Origin: Aquila chrysaetos chrysaetos
Lineage: Eukaryota; Chordata; Aves; Accipitriformes; Accipitridae
Reading direction: 5' to 3'
Assembly (NCBI RefSeq): GCF_900496995.4
Contig: NC_044008.1
Span: 7,015,276 to 7,079,275, forward strand
Length of the DNA: 64,000 nt
The position numbers were made by a program, and so were the translations under genes. Positions 22,601 through 34,600 of this stretch are shown piece after piece; the stretch's first letter is position 1, and each line of letters opens with the position of its first letter. The notes under the pieces were generated by a model that was not told the DNA's origin, searched no databases, and saw nothing but the letters and a program-made list of their open reading frames with translations.

Positions 22601-25600
22601 TGTAGCACTAGATTTAAATAGCTGTTATCAGTTTAGCTTTGCAAGAATATATTCTCTGGAACAATCACATTTCAGAACATGTGTTTCTGGACTAATAAAA
22701 TACTAAGGTGCCCTGGTCATTTCCTAACGAATATGAATTATCAACTTCCATACTGTGAACATCACAGATTCAAATAATCCACAAAACCTAGACTCACCTA
22801 AGTAAGAGAATCTTAAGTTGTGCAAGTTATTTTATATTCTCATCTGTTCAACAAAACCAAAGTATTCTGACAAAATCAAATCAAAGTCATAGCATGCAAA
22901 GTGGGGTCTTATCAGGAAGGTGTTTGAGGATTGGTAGGTAGTTTCCAGAGGGCCACAAAGCTGCAGGGGGTTTTCTTATTCCTATTATTTTATATTGAAA
23001 CAACTTGTTTAAACAAAGAGTCTTTATAAATGAGTATACTAATAAATAAAATCTTGCATTCATTTCCCTCTAAACTATAATTGTGATCAGGTCTCTCTCC
23101 ACCTTTGCTGTATGGGTTAGACTTGCACCTACATTTGCAGAGCCCCACAAGCAGCATATTGCCAAGACAAAACACCTGAGGAGCTGGCTTTTCTTATTCT
23201 TTTCTATTCAATTCCAGTGCAGTCCACCAAAAGAAGCTGCAGGTTTTGGACCCCCCCCCCCCCCCCCCCCCTTCATATTCCTAACCTGGGCTTTCCTCCC
23301 ATAAAACAGCTAAAAAGAGAGGTTGGAATTTCTCTGCTGAGTTTCAATGGTTTTCATGGAAGGCTACACTAGCATGTGTATGTATTGGGGAAAAGAATGT
23401 AGTACAGAATCAAGAATGACAACTAAGAAAAGGTCAAGATTAAAATACTGGTGAAAAAGATGGCAAAGAGTAAGGTGAGCTAAGCTAGTACACAAATAAA
23501 GCACTGATTTTTTTAGTATTTATATCTAGAATGTGAAGATGGGAACCATTTCATCATAAAAATCTCTGCAGCAACTGTAAAATACTACTGCTAAACTAAT
23601 GACCTCAATTTTATTTGAAAAGAATACAAGATCTCATTGAAAATGACAACTAAAGATTTCAAAAGCAGCATGATGAACCAAGGGATAGATTTGTCAGTTC
23701 AAGACAGTGCCACACCAACACCCAAAAGTCTATCTGCTTTGAGAAAATGGCAATGAGAGTCTGTGACAATCAGCTAGGCTGAAGCTAACAGAGAAATTGA
23801 TTTAGGCTGCCCAAGACTTCTGGTATGTCAGTCAGAAGTGAATTCAAAGCTTCAAAATATAATATTGGTCAATATATCAACTACATAGCAGGTATGTATG
23901 AAATGTGTTTGTCCAGTAGCTGAAACAGGATTTCCTGTTAAATTCACATTTTTCCTTATTATCTCTACTCCAATTTTTCAGCATTAAATACTCTTTATTA
24001 TGAGAATATTTAGCTAATAAAATCCTAGCATCCTGTTATTACCTTTATGATTCATTTTTCTTTATTAAATGGGTTAAAGAGAAATAAGAGTCAGATGCAA
24101 ATAGGAGACATGAAATTACCAATTAACTTGAATATGATTTAATTTGTCAGTTAACATCTGCATCCCAATGGGCCTTTTGACACAGACAGGTCCTCTTTCT
24201 TTACTATACTTTCAAAACAGCAGTAAGTTTTGAGGTTACTGCTTTTAATAAGGAGAGGTTTAACAAGTTAAAAAACTTGGTTCTCTATAGTCAAAATTTC
24301 TCACTGCAATTCTTTTTTTTCTTTCTCGGGAATCAATGTTTTTAAATAGATTTCATAAAATATGGTTATTTACATTTCACCTTATAAGCAAGCCATTTAA
24401 TAGATCTCAATCCTCTTTAAACAAAGGAAAAACACTTTTTTTGAAGTGAGAAGCTGTTCTCCAGAACTGTAAAATAATATTTTCATGATAATCCCATCAC
24501 TGAAAAAAATTACTTTTGTAAATTTTGTGTTTCCTGAAGGTATCAGTTTAACAGCTTGATAGCCAAAGTCCTCTTTTAATACATAAATGCTACGGAACTG
24601 GAGGCAAGAGTGAAAACTGTTGCCTTCCCAGTTCTGCTGAAGCAAATCAAGGAACCCTATTTTAATGGAGTCACAGTACATTATCTTTAAGACCAGTCAG
24701 CGTTAAATGTACGAGTCCCCAAGACAATCTCCTCCTTGCAGGATGAGCAGGCCTTAAAACCTGAGGCTACACAAGCAGGCAATTACAAATAAACAGCAAT
24801 AAACTCCAATTTTTGATCCAGCATTTTGCGCACGTTAAATAATAAGAAATCTGACAAAGCCTGTAAATCTCATTTAATTCAATACAGAAAAAGGACATTA
24901 ACAGATAACAAGTAAACACTGCAAAACATTTCTCTCTTTTTTTTTTTTTTAACAAAATGCATGCTGCATAGCCACAGCCACTAATAAATTCTTCCATTTA
25001 CTGTGGGTTTATCACAGGCAAAGGAGGTGACGCATTTGTGGGTGGGTTTTTTTTTTTTGGTTTTGTTTTGATTTAGCACCCCACTAGACCAAAACAGAAT
25101 CACAGAAAAATTTAGGTTCCAAGGGCCCTCTGGAAGTCATCTTGTCCAAATCCTGCTGTGACAGCAGGGCTAACTGCAAAGCAAGATCCAGTTGTTCAAG
25201 GCCAAAAACATACAACAGAACCCAGTGCTGCCTTCATTAATTTTTGAATCATCCATTATGATAGGCAGATTTGGATTTAACTTTCTGAAAGATGTTTGAA
25301 ACACGGCGCTTCGGACATGTTTAGCAACACAAAAGTAAAGGTAAAAACACCAAATCGATTCCTCTACTCTTAACGCTACTTGAAATGCAAGTAAGTCTTC
25401 ATCCCAACCTTATCAGAACCTGTCAGATTGTACATTACAATGGCATCAACCAGGAGATTTACTTGCTCAGATTATCTCTAACCTCAGGAAATTTAAAATA
25501 AAAAGTTGCATACCTTAAAGAAAGTAGCATACGCTATTATTTCCAATAAATTTGAGTTACTATTGCAAGAAAATAATATATCAGTCATCTTCATACACAA

Positions 25601-28600
25601 AGAAGAAACAACCCAACTCAGCTCACTCATCACCTAAGTGATAACATCTGTAATTACACAAACTGGTTCTATCATGTAGGAAAGTGAAAACTTCTCCAAA
25701 CAGGTACTAAAATTAATAGCTCAGTTCCTATTTGCTCTCAGCAAATAGGCAGATACTGTAGTGTCCTCAGAGTCCATGGGGTAACTTCTTAACTAAAACA
25801 TGAGGGTAGTCTGGGCAGAGAGACTGCTCTTCACCCTTCAAAGTCAGAAGACAATCTTCAATATACGCTATAAATCAGAAGCTCTAAAAACATAGGCAAG
25901 AGACAATCTATAACAGAAGTGGTAAGCCATTGGTGGACCCACAGTCTCCAATAAATAAATCTCTGCTTAAATATCTTTCAGTGGGGGTTAAGAAAAATAA
26001 CATTCCCTTACTATAGGCTAAGATGGCTCAACTGAGGCATGACTGCAAGCCTGAGCATTGCACTATACAACAAATAAAATATGCCTGCTGAAACAAACTT
26101 CCTGGTCCCTGCTCTAAGGAGCTTACAGATTAAAAGGAACAAAGAGGAAATTACATAATACAAAACTACATCAGAATTGCGAGCGCATGGCTCAGTTATT
26201 TGAACAAGAAAACACTACTTAAACTGTTCACTGGACAATGTCTGACCTAGTTTACAGCAAAGTCCTAAACTACATTTTCCCTAAAACACTTGAAAATAAA
26301 AAGCTTTCAAGAGAACTGCATTAAAAAAATCTGCAAATATCACATCTACTGGTCTGGCTGCTATGTTTAAAGAATAACTGCAGTGTGCTCCTCATACAGG
26401 TTACAAAGCATTTGGGAGAAATGACCAGTTGTTTATGAAACACCTGCAAGCATTACAGCAATTCACTAACTGAATAGTTTGTATTTCTACGACAGTATTA
26501 GGCCAGTGATACAAAAAAGCTAAACAGACAGCACTGCTCATTTTATTGAGTTATACCTGGTTAATTTAAAAAAAAAATAATTATTTTGAAATGCAGTCTG
26601 TTTTCAAAAGAGGGGTTTTTTTTTTTTATACAAGCAGTATCTGTATAGGATCTCAGTAGAGTGAGTGACCATCAGGAAGTTATAAAATGCCTATAAAGAC
26701 ATATCAGAAACAAGTTGGTAGTGTTACTGTAACATAGGATTATTACATTACATTAGCTTATTTCTAGTTTACAAAGACAGACCCATTAGCAGGTAAACTC
26801 TCCCTTCCCCCTTGCTGCTCCCATCTATCCACCTCCAAAATTAACTTGCAAAGAAAAGAGAAACATGAAAGCCATCTGCATTTCAACTGAAACTCTGTCT
26901 ATTCAAATTTGTGCTGCAGGGTTAATTTAATGGTTTATTCTCGAGCTTACTCCGAGTGAGAAGAGACACATGGAGATATATTAAAGCTGTAGAATGACTA
27001 TTAGGCAATCCAGAATGGCTCTTTTCATGTTAATACTGTTTTTGGTATGCTCTTGCAACCATAAATCAAAGGTTCTCCTCCCCGCTCCCCACCTTTATTT
27101 TCTTTCCATTCAGGGCTTCAAATACAGAGGTATAGCTCACAAATTCACCAAACTGAAAGAGCACAACAGAATTTCTCTAGATATTTTTGAGTGTCCTCTC
27201 CCCCCTCTCACTGAGAAATCAGACTTGCATCTTTTCCCCTATAAAAAGAGGCTCACACTACCAGCCATTTCAGAACCGAAAAAATAATCCTCTGGCTTCC
27301 AAGCCTCTGTCAAGGATGTATTTACGGACACTGTGTTAGAAGCACAAAACACTGCTCAGTAGTTTAACAGAATACTTCAGAATGGAAACTACTAACAAAT
27401 GCACTTGCACTACACAGATCATTATCTCTTTCAATTATGAAGCTAATTACTTGCCTAGAACCAGAATTACCACATTTAAAGGAAGATTGTCCTACCTCCC
27501 ACCAGTTTTAAAGATTAGATCTGCATTAGGTGCTCCCTTCGGATGCTGGTAACGAGGCCGCCGTTCACGATTAGTATTTGCTGGAGCTGGACGCTGTGCC
27601 AGAGACTGCAACATTTCTGTAATTTCATACAGAAGAAAGTTAAATACGTTTATCTATGCATCTTTTTAAAGAGGAATTTACACAAGCACATTTCACTGAC
27701 ATGTACTAAAAAAAAAAACTTATTTACACTTTGCTATACTTTAGGGTTAACACTCCTCAAGTTATTCCACAATAGCTAATTTTAAAAAAGTTACTAAATT
27801 GCATAGACAGCTTTGACAAATCCAAGCTAACCCGGTAATATGAACTTGCATTTCCAGATGTTCTTACAGAAGGAACTGCCAGCAATGGTTTTCATCAGAG
27901 GTGCTTAAAGAAAGGAACTGTGACCTCTTCTTTCTAAACATATCAACCACCACTTTCTTTATCAATGATCAGGGACAAAGCTTCACAGCAGTATAAGAAG
28001 CCACAACATTAAACTACCCTGAAATAGTAACAATTGGACAATGTTACTGCCAATTAAAGACCCAGCAAGAAACCTGTCCTAAAATTAGGCATTGAGAAGT
28101 CAGGTATTTAAGTCTAAGCTAACCATAATAGGATCCTTTTACAGAGTAGACAGGCACCTAAAGAGAGTGACTCAGCTGACCTACATTACACCAGCTGTCC
28201 CACGGATGGAGTTTTTCACTTTATGATCAGTGGGAAAAAAATAGGTGGGTGCAGAAAGAAGCCTACACTAACCAGTTTAGCACTGGACATACAACTTTTG
28301 GGCAGTTCAACCTAGGTTAAGTACTGTATTTTGGCATTCGGTAAAACTTAATTTCTAAAATTTAATTTCATTTTTTTAATGATAAAAAATGGCTCTTTAC
28401 CAGGCTAAGTTAATAACTATTAAGTACCCAACATAATTACAAATACATCATAGGAAACCTCCACATAACCTCTGCCCATATGTTAGTACATCTAATGGAA
28501 AGTATTTCTGACAGTCCACCTGTGCAAGAATCTACATTACTCAGCAAACAGACAGATGGAATAAATGAAGGGGAAAAGTGGAATAAGCTGTTAAGCAGAT

Positions 28601-31600
28601 TATCTTTGAAAGTCTGCTGTCTGGTTCCCTAATCTCTGGTAATCTCATTGGAGACACATACCCATCATCTGCTAGAAACAAACTTCCACTACTCTCACAA
28701 TGATTTGCACAGGGCAAAACTAGAGACTAATGAGATTCTCTCACCATTTACAAAATGCACATGAAGCTTTCAGCAAGGTACCCACCCAATCTTTGAGAAA
28801 CTGGGAAACTATGAATGATTTAATATACAATATTGGTATCAACAGTTAATAAACCATGTATTCACGCTCTGTATACTCCTCTATCAACACCTGGAAAAGG
28901 CAAAGAAAGCCATTCAACACACTGACAGTCCATTTTCGTAAACATCACGAAATGGCATCCTTCAAAACAATTCTGTATGCCAGGAGAGATCTCTGTTGGC
29001 AATGACGAGACCCAGGAAGAAAATAAGAAGAGATTATGGTACATTGCCAGCCAGGTGCTAGAAGCAAGCAATGAACAAGCACGTGTGTGCATGCCTGTCT
29101 CTTCTGTTTTCCACGCTGTAGGTGAAAAAATATTGGGGTTTGTGAAAAGCCAGTAACTGAGAAGTTGAGTAATTGGGAAGGTAATAGAAGGAAGAAATGG
29201 CATGGGAGCACAATGTATTAGCTAGGCCAAAGGCATGTCACTCATCTTTGGTTTTAGTGAAGAAAAAAAAATAATCTACACAGGAAAATACCAGTCTAAA
29301 TTAGAGAGTCACCCAGTTCTTAATACTTCTTTAAATTAAAAATGTTTGTAATACTAATTAACAGTGCTGAAGTATTAAATAATTATCTGATACTACTTTG
29401 AAGTACATCAGTGAACTTTCATCTGTTAGCTACCCTGTACAGATGAAAAAAACCCCACAAATGTACATGCAAATGTTAGGACAACCCTGAGGCATTCTTC
29501 CAGAAATTTTGAGACTTATTCCTCCCTTGGTAACTTCAAAGGTTGAAACAGAAATTTAAAACCAACTCTTTCTTTCAATGGGTACGTACCAACTTGTTAC
29601 AGGCAAGCTGACTCTTTTCACTAACAATCAACTGCACAAATCTACATAAAAAAAAACAGTTCCGAAGAGGAATGTAATTCGGCCTGTTTAACTTAACCCG
29701 AATAAAAGGTCCTTTTTAGTTTGGTTTAACAGTGTATATTACCCAGGTTAATAAAAAGAGTCAACAGATGTTTTAAAAATGGATGTGAACTACGGAAAAC
29801 CTCTTTCTTCTGTGTTGATTTTCCTCCTGTATTAATGCTTTATACACACCTAGAAAAATCCATGAGAAAGTAAAAAAAAAGCCTATTACTAGTTATCAAT
29901 TGGTATCAGTTGTCCGATTCATTTCTCTTGGACAAAATCAATGTGATACTTTTTTGGATAAGAAGCACAATTGCTCACAATAAAATCCTACATTAAAACA
30001 GACTGATTTTAAAGATACTGACAAAGTCATATGACAAGGCATAAAAACCCAAATGCCCCAACCAGTAAAGATATCAGAAATACCATTAATGAGGAAAAAC
30101 CCACAAAAAGTCTGAGGAAAGCACTTAAATGTCTAATTCTAGAGTCTACTGTTTCTCTTCCTTTTTCACAAGTGGGCTTCATAAGGGGGGAGGGTCTCAG
30201 AAAAGAAGTTTTTAAGCTGATTATGATGTTTAATACTAAGAATATATTGTGTTACCATTTCAGAGCTCTGTAGGTACTCACTTTGGAAAAATACTCCTCT
30301 TTACAATTACAAGTTTAGTTCTTGTACTATCAAAGTTCCAAAAGGAGTGTTAAATTCCATAGTGTTTTTAGAATTAGAGCTGCTTTAATTTAAATTTGCC
30401 ATTTCTTGATGAATAATGACCTTTCACTAAATACCTTAAATGAGATTTCCTGCTAATTAACTACTTATACTGTGATTACCACCAGACTGCAACATCTTTT
30501 AAAAAAAAAAAAAGAGCAAGAAATTTGGAGAAGTTAAATGGAAGTACTAACCTAATAACTGAATACCATCAGTTTTATTGGTCTGGCTTTGTTTACTATC
30601 TGAGTACACCAAGGAAAGTTGAGTCTGAAAAACCAAAACAAAACAAACCACCCAACAACCAAACACATCAAGTGCACCAGTTTAGGGGCTATATGATCTG
30701 TTGTATTAATGGTTTGCTTCAATCTGTCCAGGTTCCAAAATGCCTGACTGTGACTTACCTATCTCTAAAAATAATTTGTAAGAAACCTTCATTCTATCAA
30801 TACATTCTTATGCTCCAGATTCGTAGCACTCCTAGAACCTTTAGCAATATGAAGCTGAGGTGACAGTTTTTATTTCTCAGGTGAAGGTTACCTCTTAGTA
30901 TTTGCAAGTCTTAGTGAGACTGATGAAGATTCTAAATACTATTAACATCTAAAATACCCATGAATATCTAAAAAGCAGAGTTTAAGTTGCACAGAATTAA
31001 TTCCTCTTGTATCCAACTCAATTGTCTTGCAGTAATGGAGACAATGCCACAAACATCAGATTAATTTTGTGTTATCTTATTTTTAAGGAAACAGTCTCAG
31101 TTCTTCCCCTTTCCCAAAATAAATGGGAATGCTGAGATTTGAGGCCCACTTGAAAACTTCCTTTCATGGAAGAGCTATAAAAACTTCAAGTACAGAGACC
31201 AGGGAGTAAATAATGAATGACTGAAACTAAAATACAGGTTTTCCATGAAGCACTGCAAATCAATGTTCAGAACTTGAACTGCTAATTATCACAAATAATA
31301 TTTTCTGTAGATCCATGAAAGTTCCTCTGAAAATAAAAAATACTTGGTGATTTTCTTACCCTGGTAGTCCTCTTGTTCTTGCCGTTCATTGATATCCAAA
31401 GTGAGCTTTTTCATCCTCATTCTCTCCTCCTGTTCAGCTTGCTGTTGGTTCCAATGGTTTGCAGCAAGTTGGGAAGACATTGGTACATTTAGGATCTTAA
31501 ACTGCAAATGAAAATAAGTTTTTAAGTGCCCAGCACAGAAAAAAAACCAACCACAAAACAATCCGAAATACAGAAGGGTTATGCTTATTTCTAGGTTATT

Positions 31601-34600
31601 GTGATGAGAGACTTTCTACAGAAGTTTCTACTGGAAAGTGTGGTGTTTGTTGGTTTTGTTTGTTTGTTTTTAAACTCTATTTCACATAAGGAAGCATGAA
31701 AAAATACAAGATATTTAGACCTCCTAAAGACACAGAGAACATACAAAAAAGGCTGATGTACTGGTAAGGCAAAAGACTATTACACACAGTATTTATGGGA
31801 ACAAAACTGATTAACTTTCACCAGGAACACATAGCTATATGCTTTATTTCTTATTTTCAAACAAGCCGATACCCTCACAGTGAATTACACTGGTCTTGAG
31901 ATAAAAGCACCATAGCTGGCTCAGAAAGCTGCATCTCCCCCCAAAGGTCTGTACCTTCCAAAGAGATGAAGCCCCTGAGCAGAATTTCTACTATTATCCC
32001 TTGTAATAGCAGAGAAGAAATGTTCCAAGCATTCCAGATATCCCCCAGCATTCCTTGGCCAGTACTTTTTATGAACAATTCTAGCTCCACAGTGGTGCTT
32101 ATTAGTCTGGAGACAACTGTGGTGTCAAATTTAATCTTTTCCTCCTGCCCCACACCCAAACATCCACATTCAACACAATGTAGCTTATGGCAAATCAGAT
32201 AAAGATAAACTTGGTACTCCTCCTACAGAAGTACCCTCTCTCTAAATAATACAGCTGAGATTTTCAGAGAGGCATAGGGAAGATGCTTTCTTTTTCCCCA
32301 GACTCAGAAAATCCAAGTTTTTATTTCCACAGAAAATTTTTTTACAATTCTTTTAAAACAGAGAAGTGATTCTTAATCTTATCTGCAATTGAAACAGTAG
32401 TTTTCAGAAACCCCTTAATGCTAAAGTTTGTGAACTTATTTAGAAAAATCTCGCTTCCTACTTCTAATAGATGTGCAGTTGAAGGAAGTATTACCGTGCT
32501 ATAAGTAGGGTAATGCATTTAAGGATAATCTTTCTCAATATTCCACAAACTACTCTGAATCCTGCTGCTTGTTCTTGTCATCTGAGATCTACTTCCACAG
32601 AAATAGAAGCAGAGCAAATTTTAAGTGCTTTTTTTCTGCTACAGTGTTAAAAGCTGCAGACAGAAAGATACATTATCAGAAGGTATATAGTAAAAGCAAA
32701 ATCCTCACTGCATACAGTTAGTATTTAATGCAATAATTACTAAGAAATCTCAAGTTATCTATTAGACAGTAGTGCTCCACTAACAGCAGACAAATGATGA
32801 GTGTGAGAAGACATCAAGTACCCTCAGACGCAGCATTGGAAAATAAACTGTGTTTGAAACAGTTAAGACAGACTCTTGCAAAGATCTGAGAAAAACCTGG
32901 GTACAGTGAAAATTTATTTAGATGAGACAAATCAGGCACAAGATTTGTTGGGGTTTTTTTTTGGGGTGGGGGATGTAATAACATATTATATTGAACATAA
33001 ATACAAGCTTGTTATTAAGGTGTGCGGGGAAGAATAAAAATGAAAGCTCTTGAAATTCCAACAGAAAAGTAAGCTTTAGTCACTTATTGCAGAGCAGACT
33101 ATGCATGTTCCTAGATATTGTCAAATGAACTTCACACAAACTATGCAAATAACTAACCCATTAGCAGCTTTGTATGGTAAAACCATTCTTTAGCTTCACC
33201 ATTAAGCTCCCCATCCATCTTAATATGTCCTTTATATTTTATCTGTTCTATGGATTTATCAGCTTAATGGGACTGGTAAGTGTTTTCAGACAGGATGCTT
33301 AAAGTAGAAAAAAGGAAACTGAAACATAGAAGGGTGCAAATGAAAGAAACTGACACAAAATCCAACAGACTAGTAATTAACAAAATATCACTGAGTCACT
33401 ATCTCAAGGCAATCAGTTGCCATCTGAAATCAAATCACTGATGACAATTACTAAAGGATATCATGATTACAGAGTGTCCTGGTTTAGGCTGGAATAAAGT
33501 TGATTTTCTTCCTAGTAGCTGGTATAGTGCTGTGTTTTAGATTTAGGATGAGAATAATGACGACAGCAACAACTGAAAACATCAGTGTCTTAAGTAGTGT
33601 TCGTACTAAGCCAAGGATTTTTCAGCTTCTCATGCCCAGCCAGCAAGAAGGTTGGAGAGGCACAAGAAGTTGGGAGGGGACACAGCCAGGAAAGCTGACC
33701 CCAACTGGCCAAAGGAATATTCCATACCATGTGACGTTATGCCCAGTATATAAACTGGGAGGAGTTGGCCTGCGCGCACCACAGCTTGGGGATTGGCTAA
33801 TCATTGGTCAGCTGGTGGTGAGCAATTGTATTGTGCATCACTTGTTTTGTATGTTCTAGTAGTAGTAGTATTTTCCCTTCCTCTTCTGTCCTATTAAACT
33901 GTCTTTATCTCAACCCACAAGTTTTACTTTTTTTTTTTTTTCTTCTTTCCAATTCTCTCCTCCATCCCACGGTGGTGGGGGGGAGTGAGTGAGCAGCTGT
34001 GTGGTGCTTAGTTGCTGGCTGGGATTAAACCATGACACTGAGCAAGCAAAACATTTCCGATTTGCAAATAGCAAAGAGGTGTATCAAAAACCTCTTATAA
34101 AATCTGTGAGATAGGGACAGAACATAAGGACTTCACTTAGAAGATGGCAAACTGGAGAAAGATAAAAATTAATTCAAAAAATGAGATTGCAGATTACATA
34201 AAAATGTCACTGAGATAAAGAACTCCACATTCAAGGACAGACTTGCCCATTCCATGGATATTACTGTTCTTTTATGGAACCTTCCTAAAAATCTTTCAAA
34301 TGAAAGGAAATCTTTGCCTTAGGTATTAACCAAATTTCTTGACACTAGGTGACTTTCTTTTACTGTCTAAATCTCACTTTAGTTCACACCTACCTGGAAT
34401 AAAACTTCTTGGACAGTTTATAAATATCAAATGGTATTAGATAGACCTCAGCTCCAATCCCTTATGATGGCAATATTTCTTTATTTCCCCTTGCTCTCTC
34501 ATGGCTTCTGGATAAATCATGATGCCGTAGTCTAATTTCCAATAACCATGTTCAGTTCTACTGCTACTAGTTTTGTAAGTTTTCTCATACAATTTCTTTG

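Larger units (their letters stand above)
19647..27495 (-). other. UPF2: UPF2 terminal intron
   Basis: The intron is 7.8 kb and separates the last ten coding bases from the rest of the gene. It contains a decayed CR1 piece (25,095-25,204), a CT microsatellite near 21,865-21,885, and a C homopolymer at 23,251-23,271. The donor spells an in-frame stop (AGG TAG). A minus-strand AATAAA lies about 400 nt downstream of the donor. No other gene was seen. Confidence 0.85.

Noticed and set aside
26994-27287. 97-residue plus-strand open frame in the last UPF2 intron
   Set aside because: Antisense to UPF2, with no recognisable domain and no splice or promoter support. The hydrophobic start is what chance AT-rich translation gives.
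28862-29203. 113-residue minus-strand open frame, sense to UPF2
   Set aside because: Intronic, with no flanking splice sites in frame with UPF2 exons and no family resemblance; not called a cryptic exon.
33500-33859. 119-residue plus-strand open frame in a UPF2 intron
   Set aside because: It lies within the solo LTR. LTR U3/R sequence is non-coding and the frame has no retroviral protein similarity.
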